Source of the DNA: Nocardiopsis sp. NRRL B-16309 | GTDB lineage: Bacteria; Actinomycetota; Actinomycetes; Streptosporangiales; Streptosporangiaceae | Assembly (NCBI RefSeq): GCF_001279585.1 | Contig: NZ_LGEC01000027.1 | Location: 143,562-207,561 of the forward strand | DNA: 64,000 nucleotides | Direction: 5' to 3' | Shown here: positions 8,402-15,554 of the stretch, one piece after another | How the letters are laid out: each line of letters begins with the position of its first letter | Position numbering within the stretch: position 1 is the first letter of the stretch | The notes under the pieces: model-generated | Seen by the model: the letters and a program-made list of their open reading frames with translations, nothing else | Told to the model about the DNA's origin: nothing | Database searches by the model: none | Program-made: the position numbers and the translations under genes

Positions 8402-9160
8402 GTGCCTGTCTTCATCATGATCCTGGTTGCCCTGGCCGCTCTGGCCGTGCTCGTCGGCGTGGTCTACGTCGTGCTCGGCAAGGGTGGGCGGCTCGCCCGC
8501 GTCGAGGCCGACTACCCCCCGCTGGACCTGCCCGAGGACGGCGCGATCAGGCCGCCGGACCTGAACCGCCTGGTGCTGCCGCTCGCCATGTGGGGCTACC
8601 ACGTGCGGGCGGTGGACGAGCTGCTGGTGCGGCTCGCCGCGACGCTGCGCGCCCGGGAGGAGCGGATCCAGGACCTGGAGTGGCGCCTCTCCCGCCTGGA
8701 CCCCTCCTACGTCCCCGAGGGGACGGGTCCCGGCCGGACCACCCGCCTTCCGGGGGACGCGTACGCGCCGGAGCGGGGCACCGGCTCCGAGCCCGGCAAC
8801 TGGTCGGAGCAGGCGTCGCCGACCTGGCCGGGCGCCGCCGCCGAGCCCCGGTCAGAGGGGCGAGCGGAGGGACCGGCCGGTGCCGATTCGGTGTTCGAGT
8901 CCCGAGCCGAGGGGTTTTCGGACGGACCGGCCCGCGGGGATTCCGTGTTCGAGCCGCGGTCCGGGGGCCGCGCGTACGGACCGCCTCGCTCGGATTCCGC
9001 CGCCGGGTCCCGGTCCGGGGGGATTTCGGACGGACCGGCCCGCGCGGACTCCCCACCGGAGCCGGGCGGCACACCGCGGCCGGACGACGCCTCCCCACCG
9101 GAGGCCGCCTCGGAGCCGGAACCGCGGGAGGCCGCGGGCGACCGCCGCGAGCAGGGCTGA
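8402..9160 (+). CDS. DivIVA-domain membrane protein with repeat tail
   Basis: A 252-residue protein: an N-terminal membrane segment (residues 4-24), then a short DivIVA-type helix (residues about 58-98, LPLAMWGYHVRAVDELLVRL followed by a helical heptad stretch), then a Pro/Gly/Ser/Arg-rich C-terminus. The family is a small conserved actinomycete protein downstream of the LOG gene; DivIVA-like helices suggest self-assembly at curved membrane or septum, which is inference. GTG 8402 is chosen because it places the hydrophobic segment at the N-terminus. The tail is built from an exact 54-bp tandem repeat (see repeat feature), so its length probably varies between strains. Confidence 0.75.
   Translation: MPVFIMILVALAALAVLVGVVYVVLGKGGRLARVEADYPPLDLPEDGAIRPPDLNRLVLPLAMWGYHVRAVDELLVRLAATLRAREERIQDLEWRLSRLDPSYVPEGTGPGRTTRLPGDAYAPERGTGSEPGNWSEQASPTWPGAAAEPRSEGRAEGPAGADSVFESRAEGFSDGPARGDSVFEPRSGGRAYGPPRSDSAAGSRSGGISDGPARADSPPEPGGTPRPDDASPPEAASEPEPREAAGDRREQG
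8870..9085 (+). repeat. 54-bp tandem repeat inside the DivIVA-like gene
   Basis: The motif GGACCGGCC or a close variant starts at 8870, 8924, 8978 and 9032, exactly 54 bp apart. Each unit codes for about 18 residues (DGPARxDSVFEPRSGG-like) and the frame is kept. About four degenerate units; the last decays. Confidence 0.8.
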
Positions 9161-9291
9161 CGCCGCCGGATATGTCACGCATCACACCGTAGGTCTCGTC
9201 GGGGCGGGTTGGCCCGGGTGCGCGTGCCCTATTCTCGTTCGCTGTACATGCGTTGCCCCCGTTCCGCCGGATCGGGCGGATCGTCGTGAGG

Positions 9292-9900
9292 ATGGCGAGG
9301 ATGGACACAGCAGCCGAACTGGAATCGGGTTCCGGGGACGAGAGCGGTACCACCCCCACTCCCACGCCGGCCTCTCCCGTGACCCAGCTGTCCCTCTGGC
9401 CGCCGCCGAGGTCGACCCGGCACAGCGCCCGCCGCCGTCGCCAGGTGATCGTGGTGTCCGCCGCCGTGGCCGCCGTGCTCGCGCTCGCGGGCGGGATCGC
9501 GGCCGCGTTGACCTTTTCCGCCGACGAGTCCGGGGAGGACGCCGCCGGGGCCGGTCGGACGCACCTGGACGTGTTCGTGGGCTCCTGGTCCGGGGAGATG
9601 GTCCAGGTCGACACCGAGGGCGACTACGTCGCCGACTGGCACGCCGAGGTGCGCATCGAGGACGGCGCCGAGCGCGGCAGTACCGCGTGGACGACGTTCG
9701 CGTGCTCGGGGACGCTGGTGCAGACGGCCGCCGAGGGCGACCGGCTGGTCTACACCTACACCGAGACGGCCGACCCGCAGGACCGGTGCGTCGACGAGGC
9801 CGAGCTGACCGTCCTGCCCGACGGCGAGGGGCTGGCGGCCGAGTGGTCGTCGGTGACCCGCGAGGGCACCAGGATGATCTCCACGGGCCAGCTGGAGTGA
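9292..9900 (+). CDS. Single-pass membrane protein, extracytoplasmic domain
   Basis: About 202 residues. A cytoplasmic N-terminal part rich in Ser/Thr/Pro is followed by a basic stop (RHSARRRRQ), a hydrophobic segment (VIVVSAAVAAVLALAGGIAA, about residues 63-82) and an extracytoplasmic domain of about 110 residues. That domain begins LDVFVGSWSGEMVQ, with two cysteines placed to form a disulfide. The pattern (Gly-Ser-Trp, a TFACSGTL strand, C-terminal Thr-rich strands) resembles small beta-barrel sensor domains at the ends of some actinomycete Ser/Thr kinases; this is a resemblance only. The start is uncertain (ATG 9292 or 9301, GTG 9286); none has a clear ribosome site. Confidence 0.65.
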   Translation: MARMDTAAELESGSGDESGTTPTPTPASPVTQLSLWPPPRSTRHSARRRRQVIVVSAAVAAVLALAGGIAAALTFSADESGEDAAGAGRTHLDVFVGSWSGEMVQVDTEGDYVADWHAEVRIEDGAERGSTAWTTFACSGTLVQTAAEGDRLVYTYTETADPQDRCVDEAELTVLPDGEGLAAEWSSVTREGTRMISTGQLE

Positions 9901-9988
9901 TCGCCGCCGCGCACGCGCCCGCACCGAACGGGTTTCGGTCAGGACCGATATAAGCTAACTGACCAACGATTCCTCGCAGGAGAGCGTT

Positions 9989-10015
9989 CGAGGCGACGGC
10001 CCGGCCGTCGCCTCG
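9989..10015 (+). terminator. Palindromic hairpin
   Basis: CGAGGCGACGGC (9989-10000) pairs perfectly with 10004-10015 around a 3-nt loop, 88 bp after the preceding stop. Likely terminator of the membrane protein gene; no T-tract. Confidence 0.5.
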
Positions 10016-10194
10016 CGCACACGCAGGGGTCAACCTTCCGAGATAATGGTCGAAGGGTGATTCATGTCCCTCACGTCACACGGACACGACTCACACGGAG
10101 CCTGCCACGGTTTTCCGAGCCGAGACGACTCAGCTGACCTGCGCCGGTGCTGTGACTCGGTCACCCGCGAGGAACACCAAGAAAGGGGAATGGC

Positions 10195-10362
10195 ATGGCG
10201 GCGATGAAGCCGAGGACCAGCGACGGGCCGATGGAGGTCACCAAGGAGGGTCGCGGCATCATCATGCGAGTCCCGCTGGAGGGCGGCGGACGCCTGGTCG
10301 TCGAGCTGACACCAGACGAGGCGGTCGAGCTCCGGGACGCGCTGAAGGGCGTCGTCGGCTAG
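10195..10362 (+). CDS. DUF3117 protein, 55 aa
   Basis: A very small protein starting MAAMKPRTSDGPMEVTKEGR, with the MRVPLEGGGRLVVELTPDEA core that defines DUF3117. It is conserved at near identity across actinobacteria (Rv1211 in M. tuberculosis) at this chromosomal position. Function unknown; it is soluble and has a beta-rich core. The start ATG 10195 has AAAGGGGA 4-5 nt upstream; a second Met three codons on is possible. It is followed 76 bp downstream by pepA. Confidence 0.93.
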   Translation: MAAMKPRTSDGPMEVTKEGRGIIMRVPLEGGGRLVVELTPDEAVELRDALKGVVG

Positions 10363-10438
10363 CGGCCGGTACCGATACCGTCCCCCACCAAGGGCCGGAA
10401 CGCCCTGACGACCCCCGAGGTAGACCACCTCCCGAAGA

Positions 10439-11959
10439 GTGAACGATTGTGAGCGGCCTGTGCCATTCGCCACGCAGATCCACCCTGTTGCGGGCAACCT
10501 CGCCGATTCCACCGCGGACCTGCTGGTCCTCCCCGTGCTCGCGGGGGACGACGGGCCCACGGCGGTCGACGGTGTCGCCGACGGCGGACTGACACAGGTG
10601 CTCCCTGCCGCGCTCCGCGATCTGTTCACGCACTACTCGCTGACCGGCAAGGCCGGTGAGCTGGTCCAGTTCCCGGTGGCCCGGGACCGCGGCCTGGTAC
10701 GGCTGGCGCTTCTGGGGGTCGGCTCGGGTTCGCCCGACGACCTCCGGAAGGCCGGCGCCGCCCTGGCCCGGTCCGCGCGCGGCTCCGGGGCCGTGGCCCT
10801 GGCCTGGCCCGGGTCGGGGGAAGCGGCCGCGGTGGCCTTCGCCGAAGGCGTGCTGCTGGCCTCGTACACCTTCACGCTCAGGACCGGTGAGACCCCCAGG
10901 GCCAAGCGCCCGGCGGCCACCGTCGAGGTCGTCGGGGCCGGCGCCGCGGACCTGGCCGACGCCCTGCGCCGCGGCGGCGACCTGGCCTCGGCCACCGCCC
11001 TGGCCAGGGACCTCATCAACACGCCCTCCCTGACCAAGGACCCGGAGTGGATGGCGGGGCGGGCCCGCGAGGTCGCCGCCGAGTCCGGTCTCGACGTGCG
11101 GGTGTGGGACGACAAGGAGCTGACCGAGGACGGCTTCGGCGCGATCCTGGCCGTGGGCCAGGGCTCCGCGCGGCCCCCGCGGCTGGTGCAGCTCTCCTAC
11201 ACGCCCGAGAATCCGACCGCCCACGTGGTGCTGGTCGGCAAGGGCATCACGTTCGACACCGGCGGGCTCTCCCTCAAGCCCAACGACAACATGAAGCTCA
11301 TGAAGACCGACATGAGCGGCTCGGCGATCGTGCTCGCCGTGCTCTCGGCGCTGCGCGCGGTCGGCGCGCGCGTGCGGGTCACCGGTCTGCTGCCGCTGGC
11401 GGAGAACGCCTTCTCCGGCGACGCCACCCGGATCGGCGACGTGCTGACCACCTACAGCGGCAAGACCGTCGAGGTGCTCAACACCGACGCCGAGGGGCGC
11501 CTGGTCCTGGCGGACGCCCTGGGCTACGCCGTCGCCGAACTCGGCCCGGACGTGATCGTGGACGTGGCCACCCTGACGGGCGCGGCCAAGGTCGCGCTGG
11601 GCACCGGCATCGGCGCCCTGTACAGCACCGACGACACGGTCGCGGCCGAGATCGAGCGCGCGGGCACCGAGTCCGCCGAGCCGCTGTGGCGGATGCCGCT
11701 GACCGAGGAGTACGTCGAGACGACGCACTCGCGGGTCGCGGACCTGGCCAACATCGGCACCCGCAAGGAGTTCGGCCCCGCGGGCGCCACGGACGCGGCG
11801 CTCTTCCTGCGCGAGTTCGTCGGCGATGTGCCCTGGGCCCACCTCGACATCGCCGGTCCCGGCCGCTCCATGAAGGAGGACGGCTTGCTCAGCAAGGGCG
11901 GGACCGCGTTCTCGACCCGGACGCTGCTGCGCTGGCTCGGGCGGTTCGGGCGCCCTTGA
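10439..11959 (+). CDS. pepA: Leucyl aminopeptidase (M17)
   Basis: A cytosolic zinc/manganese aminopeptidase of about 506 residues that removes N-terminal amino acids from peptides. An N-terminal macro-like domain (about 1-170) is followed by the catalytic domain. The M17 signature NTDAEGRLVLADAL is intact at 348-361, and the metal-binding Lys268 and Asp lie in VGKGITFDTGG. The region ATLTGAAKVALG and the C-terminal HLDIAGPGR box are also typical. The first GTG (10439) is used; GTG 10460 is an alternative that would remove seven residues. Neither has a perfect ribosome site. Its role is in peptide turnover and glutathione-type catabolism in other bacteria. Confidence 0.93.
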   Translation: MNDCERPVPFATQIHPVAGNLADSTADLLVLPVLAGDDGPTAVDGVADGGLTQVLPAALRDLFTHYSLTGKAGELVQFPVARDRGLVRLALLGVGSGSPDDLRKAGAALARSARGSGAVALAWPGSGEAAAVAFAEGVLLASYTFTLRTGETPRAKRPAATVEVVGAGAADLADALRRGGDLASATALARDLINTPSLTKDPEWMAGRAREVAAESGLDVRVWDDKELTEDGFGAILAVGQGSARPPRLVQLSYTPENPTAHVVLVGKGITFDTGGLSLKPNDNMKLMKTDMSGSAIVLAVLSALRAVGARVRVTGLLPLAENAFSGDATRIGDVLTTYSGKTVEVLNTDAEGRLVLADALGYAVAELGPDVIVDVATLTGAAKVALGTGIGALYSTDDTVAAEIERAGTESAEPLWRMPLTEEYVETTHSRVADLANIGTRKEFGPAGATDAALFLREFVGDVPWAHLDIAGPGRSMKEDGLLSKGGTAFSTRTLLRWLGRFGRP

Positions 11960-12064
11960 GACGGGGCCTTCGGTCCTTCCGGTGTGCCCGCTCGTTCCTC
12001 GCGGGCCCACCTTCAGGCCCTCCAGGACCCGTCGGCGCCCTCACTGTGCTTTCTTCGGGCCTCC

Positions 12065-12092
12065 GCTCGTGCCCACGCCGTCGCCCGCCACC
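12065..12092. repeat. Dispersed 28-bp repeat, copy 2
   Basis: Matches 4291-4318 at 27 of 28 positions, same orientation. Like copy 1 it lies downstream of a rightward gene (pepA) and downstream of a converging leftward gene (O-methyltransferase), in 259 bp of otherwise non-coding DNA. Confidence 0.6.
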
Positions 12093-12218
12093 ACCCTCAA
12101 CGGACGCCTACGGCGCGGACCTTCCTGCTTTGGCCCGGATCAACCCCCCTGTGGTCCCCGCGAGCGGAACCACTCACCTCTCACCCCCACGGGCCCCGCA
12201 GGCGAGCAGGTGCACGCG

Positions 12219-12842
12219 CTAAAGCGCGAGGGCGGCGAGGAGTCCCTGGCCGATGGGCAGCAGCAGCGGGATGAGCGACTCGTCCTCGCGGACCTGCTGG
12301 ATCACTTCGCGCACCGCCGTCTCGGCGGGGTCGGGCACCCGCAGCGGGCCGTCCGGCTCGGAGGGGGCGGGCGTGGCGTCGTTGAACACGACCACGCCGC
12401 CCGGGCGCAGGAGCCGCCGTGCCTCGCGCAGGTAGCGCGGCGCGGACTCCGGGTCGGCGTCCACGAACACCATGTCGTAGCCGCCGTCGGTCAGCCTCGG
12501 CAGCATCTCCAGCGCCGAGCCCCGGATGAGCCGTGCCCGTCCGGCGCCGAAACCGGCGCGGGAGAAGGCGGAGCGGGCGAACTCCTGGAACTCGGCGCGC
12601 GTGTCGACGGTGGTCAGGATGCCGTCGGGAGCCATGCCCCGCAGCAGCCAGATCCCCGACGTCCCGCATCCCGTGCCGACCTCGACCACCGCGCGGGCGC
12701 CGATCGCCGCGGCCAGGAACCGCAGGGCCGCGCCCGTGGCGGCGTCGACCGGGGCGGTCGCCGAGCGCACGCCCGCGTCGTAGGCGTCGGCCAGCGGGCC
12801 GTCCTCCATCGCGTCCTGCTCGAACCTGGCCTGCTCGCGCAC
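12219..12842 (-). CDS. SAM-dependent O-methyltransferase
   Basis: Class I methyltransferase of the O-methyltransferase-3/catechol type (Rv1220c position next to sigE). The SAM site VVEVGTGCGTSGIWLL follows the helix AATGAALRFLAAAI; Asp in VDTRAEFQ binds the ribose, and DMVFVDADPE is the metal/catalytic strand. The substrate is unknown. The start is problematic: GTG 12842 gives 207 residues but cuts into a helix normally present. The same frame continues upstream (ITWVREQARF preceded by QWEAVIASPDES) to an in-frame TGA at 12903-12905. Thirteen codons further up is ATG 12944. So the true N-terminus either uses a non-standard start or has been interrupted. Confidence 0.8.
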   Translation of the reverse strand: MREQARFEQDAMEDGPLADAYDAGVRSATAPVDAATGAALRFLAAAIGARAVVEVGTGCGTSGIWLLRGMAPDGILTTVDTRAEFQEFARSAFSRAGFGAGRARLIRGSALEMLPRLTDGGYDMVFVDADPESAPRYLREARRLLRPGGVVVFNDATPAPSEPDGPLRVPDPAETAVREVIQQVREDESLIPLLLPIGQGLLAALAL

Positions 12843-13024
12843 CCAGGTGATCTGGGCCGCGCTCTCATCTGGACTGGCGATGACGGCCTCCCACTGCCGT
12901 GGTCACGAATGGGCGGGGACGCTGACCGGGGATGCGTCACTCATCGTGCAAGGATGGTCGCCACCAGGTCATGTCCCCGGCAAAAGACTAGCGCGTGCGT
13001 CCGGCAAACTCCGCGTGTGGCCGC

Positions 13025-13051
13025 GGGAACTTCGCGGGGCCGGATAGCGTT
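13025..13051 (+). promoter_or_regulatory. Sigma-E-type promoter of sigE
   Basis: GGGAAC (13025-13030), a 17-bp spacer and CGTT (13048-13051) match the ECF sigma-E consensus GGAAC-N16/17-CGTT. It sits about 85 bp before the first sigE codon, so sigE probably activates its own transcription. Confidence 0.6.
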
Positions 13052-13140
13052 GAATCCGGATGAACGTACGTTGATCGCCACGAAGCAACTCCCCCCGACC
13101 AGTCTTCGACGGACGGATCGACGGGATGAAGGGAGCAGCG

Positions 13141-13743
13141 GTGCCAGAGTCCGGCCCGGCCGTTGATTTCGAGGCATGGGAACCCCCGAGCTGGGACGAG
13201 GTCGTCCGCGTCCACTCTCCCCGTGTGTACCGGCTGGCCTACCGCCTGACCGGTAACAAGCACGACGCCGAGGACCTCACGCAGGAGGTCTTCATCCGGG
13301 TGTTCCGCTCCCTGGCCAACTACACCCCCGGCACGTTCGAGGGATGGCTGCACCGCATCACCACGAACCTCTTCCTGGACATGGCGCGCCGCAGGGCGCG
13401 GATCCGCTTCGAGGGGTTGGCCGACAACGCCGACGAGCGCCTGGAGGGCCGTGAGCCCTCACCCGCCCAGCGCTACGACGACCGGCACTTCGACGCCGAC
13501 GTCCAGAGCGCGCTGGACGCCCTGCCCGCCGAGTTCCGCGCCCCCGTGGTCCTGTGCGACATCGAGGGGCTCTCCTACGAGGAGATCGCGGCGACGCTCG
13601 ACGTCAAACTCGGCACCGTCCGCAGCCGCATCCACCGGGGGCGTGCCCAGCTGCGCCGCGCCCTGGAGCACAGGCGGTCGCTGGCCGCCGAGGCCGAGGG
13701 CCAGGCCGGCGCGAACGCCATCAACGGGGAGGCGCAGCAGTGA
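13141..13743 (+). CDS. sigE: ECF sigma factor SigE
   Basis: A 200-residue extracytoplasmic-function RNA polymerase sigma factor. Region 2 (about 20-85, VYRLAYRLTGNKHDAEDLTQ EVF) contacts the -10 and core; region 4 (about 125-180, LPAEFRAPVVLCDIEGLSYE followed by the helix-turn-helix LDVKLGTVRSRIHRGRAQLR) reads the -35. The chromosomal position and order sigE, anti-sigma factor, HtrA match the M. tuberculosis sigE locus (Rv1221-Rv1223), an envelope-stress system. GTG 13141 is preferred over ATG 13126 because AAGGGAG lies 5 nt before it. The TGA overlaps the next start (GTGA), coupling synthesis of the anti-sigma factor. Confidence 0.93.
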   Translation: MPESGPAVDFEAWEPPSWDEVVRVHSPRVYRLAYRLTGNKHDAEDLTQEVFIRVFRSLANYTPGTFEGWLHRITTNLFLDMARRRARIRFEGLADNADERLEGREPSPAQRYDDRHFDADVQSALDALPAEFRAPVVLCDIEGLSYEEIAATLDVKLGTVRSRIHRGRAQLRRALEHRRSLAAEAEGQAGANAINGEAQQ

Positions 13744-14423
13744 GCACGGAACACCTCGGAGAGCGCCTGTCCGCGCTCGTGGACGGCGAACTGGGCGCGG
13801 TCGAGCACGAGCGCGCGCTCATCCACCTCGCCAAGTGCGAGCCCTGCCGCGTCGAGGCGGACATGATGCGCCGGCTCAAGCGCCGCCTCACCGGCCTGTG
13901 CGAGCCCGAGCCGGACATGGACTTCCTGGGACGGCTCTCCAACCTCTCGCACGCCGCCTCCGCCAACGACGACGGCTCCCAGGGCCCCTCGGGGCCGACC
14001 GGCGGCTGGGGTTTCGGCTCCAGCCCGCCCCTGGGCTCCTCCCGTCCCATCGGGGGGTTTCCCTGGGGAGGCCCGCTCGCGGCCGAGTCCGTCGTTCCCG
14101 AGCCCGCCGCCGCGCCGGTGGAACCGACCCCGCCCGCCCGCCCCGAGCGCGCCCCGCGCCGCCGTGGCGAGCGCCTGGCCCAGTTCCTGCCGCCCTTCGG
14201 CGGCGGCCGCTACGCCGTCGCGGGCTTCGCTGTGGCCACGGCTCTGCTCGGTACCGCGTTCGTGGCGGGCGGTGACACCGAGGACACCCCGGTGGTGGAG
14301 CCGCGGCTGTCCGACTACGCCGTCGAGCACGCGGTGACCAGCCGACAGGTTCCGGCCGCCGAGGTCCGGCACGTCCACTCCCAGGGACCGGACGAGACCG
14401 GTTCCAGCGAAACGACCCGGTGA
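13740..14423 (+). CDS. Anti-sigma factor with ZAS zinc finger (RseA-like)
   Basis: A 227-residue regulator of SigE. The N-terminal anti-sigma domain carries the HxxxCxxC motif (HLAKCEPC, residues about 30-37) and the helix LSALVDGELGAVEHERALIH that wraps the sigma factor. A long Gly/Pro/Ser linker follows, then a hydrophobic segment (YAVAGFAVATALLGTAFVAG, about residues 158-177) that makes it membrane-anchored, unlike soluble RseA of mycobacteria. The short C-terminus would lie outside. GTG start overlaps the sigE stop by 4 bp, and its own stop overlaps the MucB-like gene. It presumably holds SigE inactive until degraded or released under envelope stress. Confidence 0.88.
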   Translation: MSTEHLGERLSALVDGELGAVEHERALIHLAKCEPCRVEADMMRRLKRRLTGLCEPEPDMDFLGRLSNLSHAASANDDGSQGPSGPTGGWGFGSSPPLGSSRPIGGFPWGGPLAAESVVPEPAAAPVEPTPPARPERAPRRRGERLAQFLPPFGGGRYAVAGFAVATALLGTAFVAGGDTEDTPVVEPRLSDYAVEHAVTSRQVPAAEVRHVHSQGPDETGSSETTR

Positions 14424-15502
14424 GCGCGGAGGACCCCTCCTCCGCCCCGCGCCCCGCCCCGGTGACACAGCTGCTCGTGGTGTTGCTGTGCGCCGTCCTG
14501 CTGACCGCCGCGACCCCTCCCGACGCCGACGAGGTCTCCGCGGACGGCGGTGACGACGGCATGGCCGTCCTCCGGGCGGCGGCAGCGGCGGACGACACGG
14601 TCGCCTACACCGGCGTGCGCGAGCTGCGCGGGCCCGAGGAGCTCGGCGGTGAGACCGTGCGGATCCGGGTCGTCAACCAGCCGGGGGAGGGCCTCGCCCT
14701 GGCCCCCGTCGCCGAGGACGGGACCGCCGGGGGCTACACCTTCGCCGTGGGCGACTCCTCGGCCCTGGTGGCGCTCGACGAACGCCTGCTGGCCATGCTG
14801 GAGGACACCTACGAGGTGGCCGACCACGGCCCCACCGAGGTCGACGGGCGCGCCGCCCGCGTGGTGATGGCCCTGCGCGCGGACGGCACGGTCGCCGGGC
14901 GCTTCTGGGTGGACGAGGAGTCCGGCGTCCTGCTGGGCCGGACCGTGTACGAGGACTCCGGACGCGCGGCCCTGAGCACCCGGCTGAGCGGGATCGAGTT
15001 CGGCGGCGGCCACTGGCCGTCCGACGCGGTCGGCGGCGAGCCCTGGGGCGACGCGCTGACGGCGGACGAGCGCGAGGAGCTGCGCGGCAAGGGCTGGGTC
15101 CTGCCCGAGCACCTGACCTGGGACCTGCGCCTGGTCGACGCCCGGTCCACCGAACACGGACGGCGGCGGGTGGTGCACCTGGTCTACTCCGACGGGCTGT
15201 CCCAGGTGTCGGTTTTCGCCCAACGTGGGAAGCTGGGGACGGAGCACCCGACTTCACTTCACAACGGATATGTCGGAACCGGGGAGGGGGGACGTGGCGT
15301 CACACCACAACATGACACGATCTTCGGCGGCGAGGTCGGGCAGTACCAGAGCATGTGGCAGGCGGACGGTTTCGTCTACACGGTGCTGGCCGACGCCCCC
15401 GCGGGACTGGCCTCCTCCGCGGTGAGCGCGTTGCCGGGACCCGAGGGTTCCGGCTTCTGGGCCAGAGTGCAGCGCGGCCTGTCCCGGCTGGGGTTCGTCT
15501 GA
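14420..15502 (+). CDS. MucB/RseB-like periplasmic sigma-E regulator
   Basis: A 360-residue exported protein: hydrophobic signal or anchor at about residues 17-32 (LLVVLLCAVLLTAATPP), then a LolA/MucB-type beta domain. Its N-terminal part (AAAAADDTVAYTGVRELRG) is typical of the family, where it binds lipid or mislocalised lipoprotein and protects the anti-sigma factor. The C-terminal part (YSDGLSQVSVFAQRGKLG and onward) matches the second MucB domain. GTG start overlaps the anti-sigma stop as GTGA. Context (sigE, anti-sigma, this, HtrA) supports a sensing role; direct function in actinomycetes is inferred. Confidence 0.8.
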   Translation: MSAEDPSSAPRPAPVTQLLVVLLCAVLLTAATPPDADEVSADGGDDGMAVLRAAAAADDTVAYTGVRELRGPEELGGETVRIRVVNQPGEGLALAPVAEDGTAGGYTFAVGDSSALVALDERLLAMLEDTYEVADHGPTEVDGRAARVVMALRADGTVAGRFWVDEESGVLLGRTVYEDSGRAALSTRLSGIEFGGGHWPSDAVGGEPWGDALTADEREELRGKGWVLPEHLTWDLRLVDARSTEHGRRRVVHLVYSDGLSQVSVFAQRGKLGTEHPTSLHNGYVGTGEGGRGVTPQHDTIFGGEVGQYQSMWQADGFVYTVLADAPAGLASSAVSALPGPEGSGFWARVQRGLSRLGFV

Positions 15503-15554
15503 GATCTCCGGGTGGCCGCGCAGACCGAACGCCAAGCGATGTACGGAGCAGGTC

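Noticed and set aside
12903..12905. TGA read as selenocysteine in the methyltransferase
   Set aside because: No hairpin resembling a SECIS element follows, the family has no selenoprotein members, and the TGA lies in a poorly conserved N-terminal part.
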